NCBI RefSeq assembly: GCF_023266035.1
Contig: NZ_JAHFRY010000020.1
Span: forward strand, 1-44,847
DNA length: 44,847 nt
Direction: 5' to 3'
Source of the DNA: Nevskia sp.
GTDB taxonomy: Bacteria; Pseudomonadota; Gammaproteobacteria; Nevskiales; Nevskiaceae
Shown here: positions 7,809-15,969 of the stretch, piece after piece
Layout of the letters: every line of letters begins with the position of its first letter
Numbering within the stretch: position 1 is the first letter of the stretch
Notes under the pieces: model-generated
Databases searched by the model: none
What the model was told of the DNA's origin: nothing
Seen by the model: only the letters and a program-made list of their open reading frames with translations
Translations under genes and position numbers: made by a program

Positions 7809-8528
7809 TCAATGATCCCGCTCCGGCTTAACCTCGAAGCGATAGCCGTAGCCATACACCGCCTTGATCAGCGTCTGCTGTTCATCGGCAAGTGCAGTCC
7901 GCAGCTTGCCGATGGCATTGGTCAGCGAAGTCTCGGAAACGATGCGGCCGGGCCATATCGCTTCCATCAACTGGTCCTTGCCGACTATCTCTCCGGCGTG
8001 GCGCAGGAAATACATCAGCACTTCCAGCGGCTTCTTCGGCAGCTCCACACGAGCGCCCTCGACTCGCAGTTCCAACGCCCGCTCGTCCAGGCTGCGCCCC
8101 GCGAAATGCCAGAACACAGGACCCGCGTTGTCGTCATTGACCACCGGCCGCGGGGCACGCGCGGCCTTGAGCCGACGCAGCTGGCTGCGCACGCGGGCCA
8201 GCAGTTCGCGCGGTTCACAGGGCTTGGCGAGATAGTCGTCGGCACCCAGTTCCAGCCCGACGACACGATCGGTCGTCGCATCCTGGCTGGTCAGCATGAT
8301 CACCGGAACCTGTGAAAAGCCGCGCAGCCAGGACAGCAAGGCCAGGCCGTCTTCGCAGGGCATGACCAGATCGGTAATGACGATGTCCGGCAAGCCGGCA
8401 ACGGCAGCTGCGCGGAAAGCGCCAACACTGTCGAAACTGCGCACCTCGAAACCGACGCTGCTCAGGTAGCCGCCGATGAACTCGCGCAGCACGGCGTCAT
8501 CGTCGACGAGATGGATGGAAGCAGTCAT
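7809..8528 (-). CDS. OmpR/TorR-type response regulator
   Basis: A 239-residue DNA-binding response regulator. The receiver domain (residues 1-115) has the acidic pair in HLVDDDAVL, the phospho-acceptor aspartate in IVITDLVMPCEDGLALL, the switch threonine in VIMLTSQ and the lysine in YLAKPCEP. A winged-helix trans_reg_C domain (about 145-235) carries LPKKPLEVLMYFLRHAGEIV, VSETSLTNAIGKLRTAL and the C-terminal hairpin AVYGYGYRFE. The longest frame begins at a GTG (8543), but the ATG at 8528 is the standard receiver start. It begins 30 bases after the stop of the hybrid kinase, its evident partner. The targets cannot be read from sequence. Confidence 0.93.
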   Translation of the reverse strand: MTASIHLVDDDAVLREFIGGYLSSVGFEVRSFDSVGAFRAAAVAGLPDIVITDLVMPCEDGLALLSWLRGFSQVPVIMLTSQDATTDRVVGLELGADDYLAKPCEPRELLARVRSQLRRLKAARAPRPVVNDDNAGPVFWHFAGRSLDERALELRVEGARVELPKKPLEVLMYFLRHAGEIVGKDQLMEAIWPGRIVSETSLTNAIGKLRTALADEQQTLIKAVYGYGYRFEVKPERDH

Positions 8529-8558
8529 CGGCGAATAGTACACACGGGCGGCGCTGCC

Positions 8559-10754
8559 TCAGGCTTGCAGCCGACGCCATAGTGCCAGCGCGGCGTCGTA
8601 CTCCATATTCGCGATCAGACTGCCGAGCGGTGCATGGGAGGCGCGCTGCGACTCGGGCAGCGCAGCCCGGAATTTCTCGAAGGTATCCCAGGCCTCGTCT
8701 TCGTCGTCTTCGAGCTGTTGCTGCAGTTGCAGGCCCAGATTCACGGCCAGCCCGGTCATGCCGGGTTCCTGCGGCACCGCCGCCGGCAGCAGCGGCAGAG
8801 CCATTCGGCTGCGCGCTTCGCTCAAGGCCGAGGCCAACTCGTCCAGTTCTTCGACCAGCGGCAGGCGCGATGCCAGGGTGGCCTCCATGTGCGCGGCCAG
8901 CCGCGACACTTGCAGGGCACCGATCTGGGCCGACGAACCCTTGAGCGTATGCGCAGTGATCGCAGCGGCCGCCGGCTGGTTCGTGGCGATCTGACCGCGC
9001 AGCAGGTCGACAGGATCGGGATCACGAAGGAAGCGCTCGACCACCCGTTCGTACAGGCCTGGCGTACGTGCCACGCGTGCCCGGGCGCGCTCATAGTCGT
9101 GGTCCGGCTGGTCAGCCTCCAGCGCGAGTGTTTGCCGCAACCCACTTTCTGAGCGTCGTCCGGTGACCCGCGTCAGTGCGCCGAACAAATGATCGACGTC
9201 GATCGGCTTGCCGACGAAATCATCCATGCCGGCAGCGAGGCAGCGCTCGCGGTCCGGTGCCATGACGTTGGCGGTCAGCGCAATGATCGGCACTCTGCTA
9301 TCGCCCTCGGCAGCACGAATGCGCTGCGTCGCCTCGATGCCATCCATGCCGGGCATGCGCATGTCCATGAAGATCGCATCGAAGTGCTGTGCCGCTGCTG
9401 CCGCGATGGCCTCGTTGCCGGACGCCGCCAGCCGCACCGCGACGCCGGCCGATTGCAGAAGATCACGCGCCACTTCCAGATTGGGCGCGTGGTCGTCGAC
9501 CACCAGCACCGACAGGCCGGCGAGGTCGGCTTCATCAACGACGGCCCGCACCGTCGGTAACGGGGCCGCGTCGGCTCGCTCGAACATCGCCGAGAAACGG
9601 AAGCTGCTGCCGACGCCAGGCTTGCTGTCCACGCTCATGCGGCCGCCCATCATCTCGACCAGACGCTTGGAGATGGACAGGCCGAGGCCCGTGCCACCGA
9701 AGCGTCGCGTGGTCGACGAATCGGCCTGACTGAACGGCGAGAACAGTTTCTCGATCTGTTCCGGTGATATGCCGATGCCGCTGTCGCGGATTTCGAAACC
9801 GAGACCGCAGGGACCGTCTGCGCTCGCTGGCGGGTCCAGCGCAATCCTGATCGCCACCCGTCCGGACTCGGTGAACTTCACGGCATTGCCGCCGAGGTTC
9901 ATCAGCACTTGGCCCAGGCGCAAGGGATCACCGACCAGAGCGCTCGGCACATCGGCTGCCACGTCGATGCTGAAGGCCAGCCCTTTTTCCTGTGCGCGCA
10001 GGCCGACCACGCTTTCGAGATTGTCCAGTACCTGGCCGAGCAGGAACGGCGTGCGATCGAGTTCGAGCTTGCCAGCTTCGACCTTCGACAGATCGAGCAC
10101 GTCGTTGATGATGTCGAGGAGCGAGCGCGCCGCCGTTTCGATCTTGGCGAAGTACTCGCATTGCCGCGCCTGCCCGGTGCTGCGCTGACCCAGGTAGGCG
10201 AAGCTGAGTACCGCATTCATCGGCGTGCGGATCTCGTGGCTGACATTGGCCAGAAACTCGCTCTTGGCACGGCTCGCGTCTTCCGCGTGTTCCTTGGCCT
10301 GCGCGAGCTGCCTTTGCAGTTCGAGCGGGCCGCTGATGTCCTGCAGGCAGGTGATGGTGACGATGGCGCCGCCGGGCTCCCTGTGCTTGCGCGTGAAATC
10401 GCGCATCGAGCGGATACGGCCGTCGCGATGCACCAGCCGGTAATTGAGCGAGACGTCGCCAACCACCCCGGAAAGGATCGACTGCATGACGGTTGGCAAA
10501 TCCTCCGGCACGATCAAGCCCACCATCACGCTGGGGTCTTGAATGCAGGCTTCCGGCTCGACTCCGCAGAGCTCCCGGATGCCGTCGCTCACATAGGTGA
10601 AGTGCAGGCGGCCATCGGCTTCGAGCCGCATCTCCATCACCACGCCGGACATGCGATTGGTGACATCGCGCAAGCGCTCCGCCTCGGCCCTCGCCGCGTC
10701 ACGCTCGGCCTCCAGGGTCTTCAGCAACAGCGCGCCAGGATGGTCGTCGGCCAT
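8559..10754 (-). CDS. Hybrid sensor histidine kinase (PAS-HisKA-HATPase-REC-Hpt)
   Basis: A 731-residue phosphorelay kinase with no obvious membrane segment, so probably cytosolic. After a short coiled coil (about 10-35) there is a PAS domain (about 35-145; FTYVSDGIRELCGVEPEAC). HisKA follows with phospho-His173 in LANVSHEIRTPMNAVLSF, then the ATPase with the N box (LMNLGGNAVKFTESG), DSGIGI and GGTGLGLSIS. The receiver domain has Asp464 in FMDMRMPGMDG, and a C-terminal Hpt domain has its histidine in ITAHTLKGSSAQIG. This is the full ArcB/TorS-like His-Asp-His relay that would pass phosphate to the regulator encoded 30 bases downstream. The ATG at 10754 has AAAGGGGA upstream; an ATG at 10796 is less well served. 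The PAS-sensed signal is unknown. Confidence 0.95.
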   Translation of the reverse strand: MADDHPGALLLKTLEAERDAARAEAERLRDVTNRMSGVVMEMRLEADGRLHFTYVSDGIRELCGVEPEACIQDPSVMVGLIVPEDLPTVMQSILSGVVGDVSLNYRLVHRDGRIRSMRDFTRKHREPGGAIVTITCLQDISGPLELQRQLAQAKEHAEDASRAKSEFLANVSHEIRTPMNAVLSFAYLGQRSTGQARQCEYFAKIETAARSLLDIINDVLDLSKVEAGKLELDRTPFLLGQVLDNLESVVGLRAQEKGLAFSIDVAADVPSALVGDPLRLGQVLMNLGGNAVKFTESGRVAIRIALDPPASADGPCGLGFEIRDSGIGISPEQIEKLFSPFSQADSSTTRRFGGTGLGLSISKRLVEMMGGRMSVDSKPGVGSSFRFSAMFERADAAPLPTVRAVVDEADLAGLSVLVVDDHAPNLEVARDLLQSAGVAVRLAASGNEAIAAAAAQHFDAIFMDMRMPGMDGIEATQRIRAAEGDSRVPIIALTANVMAPDRERCLAAGMDDFVGKPIDVDHLFGALTRVTGRRSESGLRQTLALEADQPDHDYERARARVARTPGLYERVVERFLRDPDPVDLLRGQIATNQPAAAAITAHTLKGSSAQIGALQVSRLAAHMEATLASRLPLVEELDELASALSEARSRMALPLLPAAVPQEPGMTGLAVNLGLQLQQQLEDDEDEAWDTFEKFRAALPESQRASHAPLGSLIANMEYDAALALWRRLQA

Positions 10755-10816
10755 GGTCAATCCCCTTTCACTTCGTGCCTGCCCGTTGGTCGTCATTCGG
10801 CAGCTTCACTGACAAG

Positions 10817-10849
10817 GCCGGACGAGGCATGCGAGCTGCCCCGTCCGGC
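10817..10849 (-). terminator. Hairpin after the repeat-protein gene
   Basis: Inverted repeat with 12-base arms (GCCGGACGAGGC and GCCCCGTCCGGC, one mismatch) around a 9-base loop, about 30 bases past the stop of the exported repeat protein and upstream of the kinase gene. It has no T-run. It probably limits read-through into the two-component genes, making them a separate transcription unit. Confidence 0.5.
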
Positions 10850-10881
10850 GTGAAACGATGACTGCTGTTTGGGTGCCGGTT

Positions 10882-12552
10882 CTATGCCCCCGTCTGCAGC
10901 CGGGTGCGCTCCACTTCGCGGTCGTTGATCGTATTGTCGTCCAGCTGATTGCCTCTGACGCTGGCGTCATTCTGCAGCGTGACGCCATTGCTGTTCGGCG
11001 TGGTCAGGCGCACTTCGAGCGGACTGGCCGCCATCCCGGCGCGCAGCACTTGCGTGTAGCGGCAGACCACCTTGCCGGTCGGCAGGGTACAGAGCCAGTT
11101 CGCTCCCGATGCGCTGACATTGGTCACGCCAGTCGGCAGGCTGTCCTCTACGGTGACGCCAGTGGCCGCACCCAGCCCCGCATCGATGGCGGCAATGCCG
11201 GTCAGGTACTCCGGCGCGTCGAAGTTGCTGACATTGATGGTGTAGGTCAGTGCGCCGGCGGTCGGCGCCGGGTCCTTCGAGTCTGACTGGACGAGGCTCA
11301 GATTGATCCGCTGCGTGGCCTGATAGCGCTGGGCAAAAATGTCGTAGCTGGAGTTCAGGTTGGTCACGCCATGCCAGGCCGCCACCAAGTCGCCATCGGC
11401 GTCCAGGCCGATGGCCGGTCGCCGATCGGTGCCGGCGTTGCCATTGCTGACGTTGATCTCCGGGCCGATCAGGCCGCCATTGGCATTGAAGCGCTGGGCA
11501 CTGATCCCGGTGCCGCTGCTGCCGGTGGAGCGGGTCCAGCCGACCACGAATTCGCCGGCCAGGTTGATGCTGATGGCGGCACCGGTCTGGTCGCCGGGCT
11601 GCAGTCCGCTGACGTTGAACTGCGGGCCGGCCAGGCTGCCGGTGGCGGTCACGCCCCGGGCCACGATGTCGTAGCCCGAAGAACTGCCGGCGGGACCTTC
11701 CCAGGCCACCACGAACGCACCGTTGCGATCCACCGCAACGGCGGGCCGTTGCGAGGGTTTGCCGCTCTGTCCGGGGCCGCCGATGAAAACGGGAGCGCCG
11801 CGCAGCGTGCCGTCACTGTTGAAGCGCTGCGCAAGGATGCTGCTCTTCAAGAACGTATCCCAGGCCACCACGAACTCGCCGCGCGGGTTGGTGGCAACCG
11901 AGGGATGCTCCTGCTTGAACTGCGTTGCGTCGCTCAGGATCCGGCGCGTGCCGTTGCGCGTGCCGTCGGCGTTGAAGCGCTGCGACTGGATGCTGGTGAT
12001 CCCATCTCTTTCGGCCTGCCAGGCGATCATGAAGCGGCCCTGTGCGTCGATGGCAACCGAGGGTGCGCTGTTGTAGGCCGGTTCGAAATCGACGCCGATG
12101 ACGCTGCCGATCAGGGCACCGCTGGCGCTGACTCTTTGGGCATGGATTGCTGTTCCCACCGTGGCGCCGTCGTACGGCTGCACCCAGGTCACCACGAAAT
12201 CACCGTTGGCGCCGATCGCGACGGCGGGCACGGCCTTGTCGCCGGCGGAGTAGCTACCTTCATGCAGCTTGATGGCCGCGCGACCAAGGGCTTCGCCGTT
12301 GGCGCTGTAGGCGCGCGCCATGACCGAGTAATAGCCGCCAGAATTCTTGGGCTGCGACTGCCACACCGCGACGAAATTGCCGTCTGGACCGGTTGCGATC
12401 GCCGGATCGATCTGCGGGTAGAGTTCCGAGCCATTGATCGCAATGCGCTCGCCCACCGGGCCGGGATCAGCGGCTGCGGCGATGCCCGTGTGCAGCATGA
12501 AGGAGGCAGCGAGGGTGGCGAAAGCGGTGCGGCGAAGGTTCGAGCAGTTCAT
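10882..12552 (-). CDS. Exported seven-repeat (probable beta-propeller) protein with DUF11-like domain
   Basis: A 556-residue protein of unknown function. A Sec signal peptide is clear (residues 1-28, ending AAAADP). Seven imperfect repeats of about 45-60 residues follow (about 45-425). Each has a core like PAVAIGANGDFVVTW, then about 20 variable residues, then a strand pair like ILAQRFNSDGTLRG. Repeat cores begin PAIATGPDGNF, PAVAIGANGDF, PSVAIDAQGRF, PSVATNPRGEF, PAVAVDRNGAF, AAISINLAGEF and PAIGLDADGDL. Seven such four-strand units suggest a closed seven-bladed propeller. The last 130 residues (NLSLVQSDSKDPAPTAGALTYT...) resemble a DUF11 Ig-like domain with two cysteines. No sorting signal is visible. 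GGAGA precedes the ATG. Confidence 0.85.
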   Translation of the reverse strand: MNCSNLRRTAFATLAASFMLHTGIAAAADPGPVGERIAINGSELYPQIDPAIATGPDGNFVAVWQSQPKNSGGYYSVMARAYSANGEALGRAAIKLHEGSYSAGDKAVPAVAIGANGDFVVTWVQPYDGATVGTAIHAQRVSASGALIGSVIGVDFEPAYNSAPSVAIDAQGRFMIAWQAERDGITSIQSQRFNADGTRNGTRRILSDATQFKQEHPSVATNPRGEFVVAWDTFLKSSILAQRFNSDGTLRGAPVFIGGPGQSGKPSQRPAVAVDRNGAFVVAWEGPAGSSSGYDIVARGVTATGSLAGPQFNVSGLQPGDQTGAAISINLAGEFVVGWTRSTGSSGTGISAQRFNANGGLIGPEINVSNGNAGTDRRPAIGLDADGDLVAAWHGVTNLNSSYDIFAQRYQATQRINLSLVQSDSKDPAPTAGALTYTINVSNFDAPEYLTGIAAIDAGLGAATGVTVEDSLPTGVTNVSASGANWLCTLPTGKVVCRYTQVLRAGMAASPLEVRLTTPNSNGVTLQNDASVRGNQLDDNTINDREVERTRLQTGA

Positions 12553-12697
12553 TGGAAATCTCCGGGGGGAAGTGGGTTCGCGAGTCGGCAGGTGCCGGTG
12601 ACGAACACTTTGCCCACGCCCCTCGGGAACATCTCCACCGTTTCCAAACTTGATTCAAACCCTTTTCAAACCGCCTCCGGCACCGGCCGCCCCTCCT

Positions 12698-13321
12698 TCA
12701 GGGCTCCAGCCGCTCCAGGCGCCAGACGCCGCCCACCTGCCGATAGACGAGCCGGTCATGCACGCGATTGGCGCGGCCCTGCCAGAACTCGATGGCATCG
12801 GGTTTCAGCCGATAACCGCCCCAGTCGCTCGGGAACGGCAGGTTGCCGCCACCGTACTTCTGCTCGTTCTCGGCGAATCGCGCATCCAGCGATTCGCGTG
12901 ACTCGACCACCCGGCTTTGCCGCGAAGTCAGCGCGCCGATCTGAGAACCCAAGGGCCGGGAACGGAAATAGGCTTCGGACTCAGCCGGCGTCAGCTTCTC
13001 GACCCGGCCTTCCACCCGGACGCTGCGCTCCAGTCGATCCCACCAGAACGTTGCAGCCGCGTGCGGATGCGCCGCCAGCGCGCGAGCTTTCCGCGAGTCG
13101 TAATGGGTGTAGAAGGCAAGGCCTGCGGCATCGAGACCTTTCAGCAGCACCACGCGAGCAGACGGACGACCATCGGCGTCGACCGTCGCCAGGGTCATCG
13201 CCGTCGGCTCGATCATGCCGATGGCGACGGCATCATCGAGCCAGCGCTGGAGCTGCTGCAGCGGATCGGCGGTGACATCGGCTTCGAGCAGCGGCGGATT
13301 GCGGGTGTACTGATTGGCCAT
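12698..13321 (-). CDS. pdxH: Pyridoxamine/pyridoxine 5'-phosphate oxidase
   Basis: FMN enzyme making pyridoxal 5'-phosphate from the pyridoxamine or pyridoxine phosphate. Core blocks AMTLATVDADGRPSARVVLLKG (split by the FMN loop), FYTHYDSRKARAL, ATFWWDRLERSVRVEGRVEK and YFRSRPLGSQIGALTSRQS match the family. The C-terminal WGGYRLKPDAIEFWQG and RVHDRLVYR, ending WRLERLEP, are typical. From this ATG the protein has 207 residues. An ATG at 13357 would add PVPTPIPIP-rich residues of doubtful value, and a longer frame to 13540 would overlap the divergent reductase gene and looks non-coding. Confidence 0.95.
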   Translation of the reverse strand: MANQYTRNPPLLEADVTADPLQQLQRWLDDAVAIGMIEPTAMTLATVDADGRPSARVVLLKGLDAAGLAFYTHYDSRKARALAAHPHAAATFWWDRLERSVRVEGRVEKLTPAESEAYFRSRPLGSQIGALTSRQSRVVESRESLDARFAENEQKYGGGNLPFPSDWGGYRLKPDAIEFWQGRANRVHDRLVYRQVGGVWRLERLEP

Positions 13322-13420
13322 CGGGATTGGTATCGGGGTGGGGACCGGGTTCGCCATCGGGTCGGTCGGCGTTCGAAGTCGGGCAAAATAGGAACTCGAT
13401 CCATTCTGCCGGAATCCCCG

Positions 13421-14446
13421 ATGACCTCCCCCGCCACGGAAGTACCTGCAAGCTTCAAGGCGCTGCGCATCCATCAGGTCGACAAGAAGACCGAGGCGCG
13501 TCTCGAAGCGATCACGCTCGCTGATCTCAGCGCCGGCCAAGTGGTCATCCGGGTCGCCTATTCATCGATCAACTACAAGGACGCGCTGGCGGTGACCGGC
13601 AAGGGCCGGATCATGCGCGGCTATCCGAAAGTCGCCGGCATCGATCTGTCCGGCGTCGTGGTGTCCAGCGAAGTGCCGGACTACAAGCCGGGCGACAAGG
13701 TGGTGGTCACCGGCGGCAATGTCGGCGAGCAGTTCGACGGCGGCTTCGCCGAATACGCCCGCGTGCCGGCCGAAGCCGTGGTGCGCCTGCCGGCCGGCCT
13801 TAGCCTGCATGAAGCGATGGCGCTCGGCACCGCCGGCTACACGGCAGCGCTGGCCCTGCGCCGCATGCTCGAAAATCATCAGCGGCCGGATCTCGGCACG
13901 ATTGCCGTCACCGGCCCCACAGGCGGCGTCGGCTCGATCGCCATCAGCCTGTTCAAGCGCGCCGGCTTCACCGTGGCGGCAATCACCGGCAAGCCGGGTG
14001 CGGAGAAGTATCTGCGTGATCTCGGCGCCGACGAGATCGTCGATCGCAACACGCTGGATATGGGCTCCAAGCCGCTGGAAGCTGCGCGCTGGGGCGGCGC
14101 CGTCGACAACCTCGGCGGCGACACGCTGGCCTATCTGGCCCGCACCGTGAAGCCCTGGGGTTCGATTGGCGCGGTCGGCCTGGCCCAGGCGCCGACGCTG
14201 AACACCACGGTGATCCCGTTCATCCTCCGCGGCGTCAGCCTGCTCGGCATCTTTTCGGTGGAATGCCCGCGCAGCTGGCGTCTGGCGATCTGGGAGCGTC
14301 TGGCCAGCGACTGGAAGCCGGAAGGCCTGCTCAGCCTGATCGCGCCGAAGATCGTGCCGCTGGAAGAAGTGGCTGTCGTCGCCGAAGAACTGGTGGCCGG
14401 CAAGGCGCAGGGCCGCACCGTGGTCCGCATCGCCGACGATCTCTGA
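13421..14446 (+). CDS. AcuI/YhdH-type MDR oxidoreductase (acrylyl-CoA reductase-like)
   Basis: A 341-residue zinc-independent medium-chain dehydrogenase/reductase of the YhdH/YhfP family, whose characterised members (AcuI, YhdH) reduce acryloyl-CoA to propionyl-CoA with NADPH. The substrate-side motif RVAYSSINYKDALAVTGKG and GYPKVAGIDLSGVV are diagnostic. The nucleotide fold carries VTGPTGGVGSIAISLFKRAG, and LFIL-type late blocks GVSLLGIFSVECP and GRTVVRI are present. No zinc-binding cysteine set is seen. The ATG at 13421 is the natural family start; the open frame upstream runs through antisense pdxH. It may detoxify acryloyl-CoA or act on another enoyl thioester or quinone. The downstream CDF gene starts 28 bases after the stop. 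Confidence 0.92.
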   Translation: MTSPATEVPASFKALRIHQVDKKTEARLEAITLADLSAGQVVIRVAYSSINYKDALAVTGKGRIMRGYPKVAGIDLSGVVVSSEVPDYKPGDKVVVTGGNVGEQFDGGFAEYARVPAEAVVRLPAGLSLHEAMALGTAGYTAALALRRMLENHQRPDLGTIAVTGPTGGVGSIAISLFKRAGFTVAAITGKPGAEKYLRDLGADEIVDRNTLDMGSKPLEAARWGGAVDNLGGDTLAYLARTVKPWGSIGAVGLAQAPTLNTTVIPFILRGVSLLGIFSVECPRSWRLAIWERLASDWKPEGLLSLIAPKIVPLEEVAVVAEELVAGKAQGRTVVRIADDL

Positions 14447-14474
14447 TCGACCGCCTGCAGCCCAGCCAGCGACC

Positions 14475-15512
14475 ATGAGCCAGCGCCACAGCCACGATGA
14501 GCATGATCATCACGATCATGGCTTGCACGACCATGACTCGCATGATCACGGCGCCGCGCACAGCCACAAGCCGGCGAAGGCCAAAGGTCATGACCACGAT
14601 CATGGCCATGGTCACGGTCACCACCACCACGGCAGCAGCAACGAAACACGGCTGACCTGGGCGCTGGTGATCACGGCGCTGTTCATGGTCGTCGAGGTCG
14701 CTGGCGGCGTGATTTCCGGCTCGCTGGCGCTGATCGCCGATGCCGTGCACATGCTGACCGACTCGGCCTCGCTGCTGCTGGCACTGATCGCCCTGCGCAT
14801 CGCCAAGCGGCCAGCCGACGCGCTGTTCTCCTACGGCCGCGCCCGCCACGAAGTGCTGGCGGCGTTCGTCAACGGCCTGGCCCTGCTCGGCTTGAGCGTC
14901 TGGATCATCGTCGAATCGGTGCAGCGCCTGATCACGCCGCATCCGGTGATTGGCGAGACGATGCTGATCGTTGCGGCACTCGGCTTCGCCGCCAACCTGC
15001 TGTCGTTCCTGATCCTGCGTGATGGCGAGGACTCGCTGAACCTGCGCGGCGCGCTGCTGCACGTGCTCAGCGATCTGCTCGGCTCGGCCGCTGCGATGGC
15101 TGCCGCCGTGGTGATCATGCTGACCGACTGGGTGCCGATCGATCCGATCCTGTCGGCCTTCGTCGCGCTGCTGATCGTCCGCAGCGGCTGGCGGGTGACG
15201 AAGGAATCCGCGCACATCCTGCTTGAAGGCGCACCGCGCGATCTCGATCCCGATGCGCTGGCGCACGAGCTTGCCGCCGCCGTGCCCGGCGTCACCGGCA
15301 TCCACCATCTGCACGCCTGGTCGCTGACCGACAAGCATCCGGTGATGACCCTGCACGCAGTGCTTGCCGAAGGCACCGATCGCGATGTCGCGCTCGGCGC
15401 GATCCTGCAGCAGCTGAAAGTTCGCTTCGGCGACGTGCACGCCACCGTGCAGATCGAGCAGGTGGCCTGCGGCGAGCGCTGCGGGGAACCAGCGCCGCTG
15501 CTGAAAGCCTAG
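14475..15512 (+). CDS. CDF-family zinc/cadmium exporter with His-rich N-terminus
   Basis: A 345-residue cation diffusion facilitator like CzcD/ZitB, exporting Zn2+ (or Cd2+, Co2+) in exchange for protons. The first about 55 residues are extremely rich in His and Asp (clusters such as HDEHDHHDHGLHDHD and HGHGHHHHG), a cytosolic metal-gathering tail. Six membrane helices follow. The transport-site motifs are HMLTD in helix 2 and HVLSD in helix 5; the HxxxD type is linked to zinc, not manganese. The C-terminal cytosolic domain (HHLHAWSLTDKHPVMTLHAV) is present. It ends CGERCGEPAP. It is convergent with the cus operon and probably serves zinc while cus serves copper. Confidence 0.95.
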   Translation: MSQRHSHDEHDHHDHGLHDHDSHDHGAAHSHKPAKAKGHDHDHGHGHGHHHHGSSNETRLTWALVITALFMVVEVAGGVISGSLALIADAVHMLTDSASLLLALIALRIAKRPADALFSYGRARHEVLAAFVNGLALLGLSVWIIVESVQRLITPHPVIGETMLIVAALGFAANLLSFLILRDGEDSLNLRGALLHVLSDLLGSAAAMAAAVVIMLTDWVPIDPILSAFVALLIVRSGWRVTKESAHILLEGAPRDLDPDALAHELAAAVPGVTGIHHLHAWSLTDKHPVMTLHAVLAEGTDRDVALGAILQQLKVRFGDVHATVQIEQVACGERCGEPAPLLKA

Positions 15513-15522
15513 CCGCCTGCGC

Positions 15523-15969
15523 TCAGCGCTTGCGGTTGCGAATCTCGTCGAGCAGACGATTGACCGCGGCCTTTGCGCTCGCCGCCGTGCCGCCGCTGCC
15601 GAACTCGCGAACGATCACCTCCTCGACCTTGCGGACGACGTCGTCGACCGTGGCATCACCGATGTGCGCGCTGGCCCGGCTCGATGAAGGACCGGTGGCG
15701 TGATAGCCGCCGATCGCGCTGTAGATGTTGATCCGCTCTTCGAGATCGCGGGCGATATCGAGCACCTCGTAGAACGGCGTGCCCATGCGGCCCGCCTTCT
15801 TGGTGAACAGCGAATAGACGGCGGCGATGATCGACACCGGCAGCAGCACCACATTGAGCACGTTGCCCAGCACCAGCTTCAGCTGGAACACCAGCACGTC
15901 GCGAACGTAGGGCCAGCGGCCGGCCGCTGGTTCACCCTGGTAACCGGATTCGGGAAGATTCATGTTCAT
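15523..15969 (-). CDS. Small membrane protein of unknown function coupled to cusA
   Basis: A 148-residue protein I do not recognise. It has a hydrophobic stretch at about residues 27-55 ([20 protein letters not shown], then [12 protein letters not shown]), probably one membrane helix or a hairpin. A soluble part follows with [20 protein letters not shown], a serine-rich linker ([10 protein letters not shown]) and a helical C-terminus ([15 protein letters not shown]). Its ATG overlaps the cusA stop (ATGA), so it is translationally coupled to the copper/silver pump. No His/Met cluster suggests metal binding. It could be an accessory or assembly factor, or a passenger gene. It is not part of the classical CusCFBA set. 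Confidence 0.8.
   Translation of the reverse strand: MNMNLPESGYQGEPAAGRWPYVRDVLVFQLKLVLGNVLNVVLLPVSIIAAVYSLFTKKAGRMGTPFYEVLDIARDLEERINIYSAIGGYHATGPSSSRASAHIGDATVDDVVRKVEEVIVREFGSGGTAASAKAAVNRLLDEIRNRKR

Noticed and set aside
11371-13275. 634-residue open frame on the plus strand
   Set aside because: Crosses the antisense of both the repeat protein and pdxH; its apparent repeats are the mirror of the real protein repeats.
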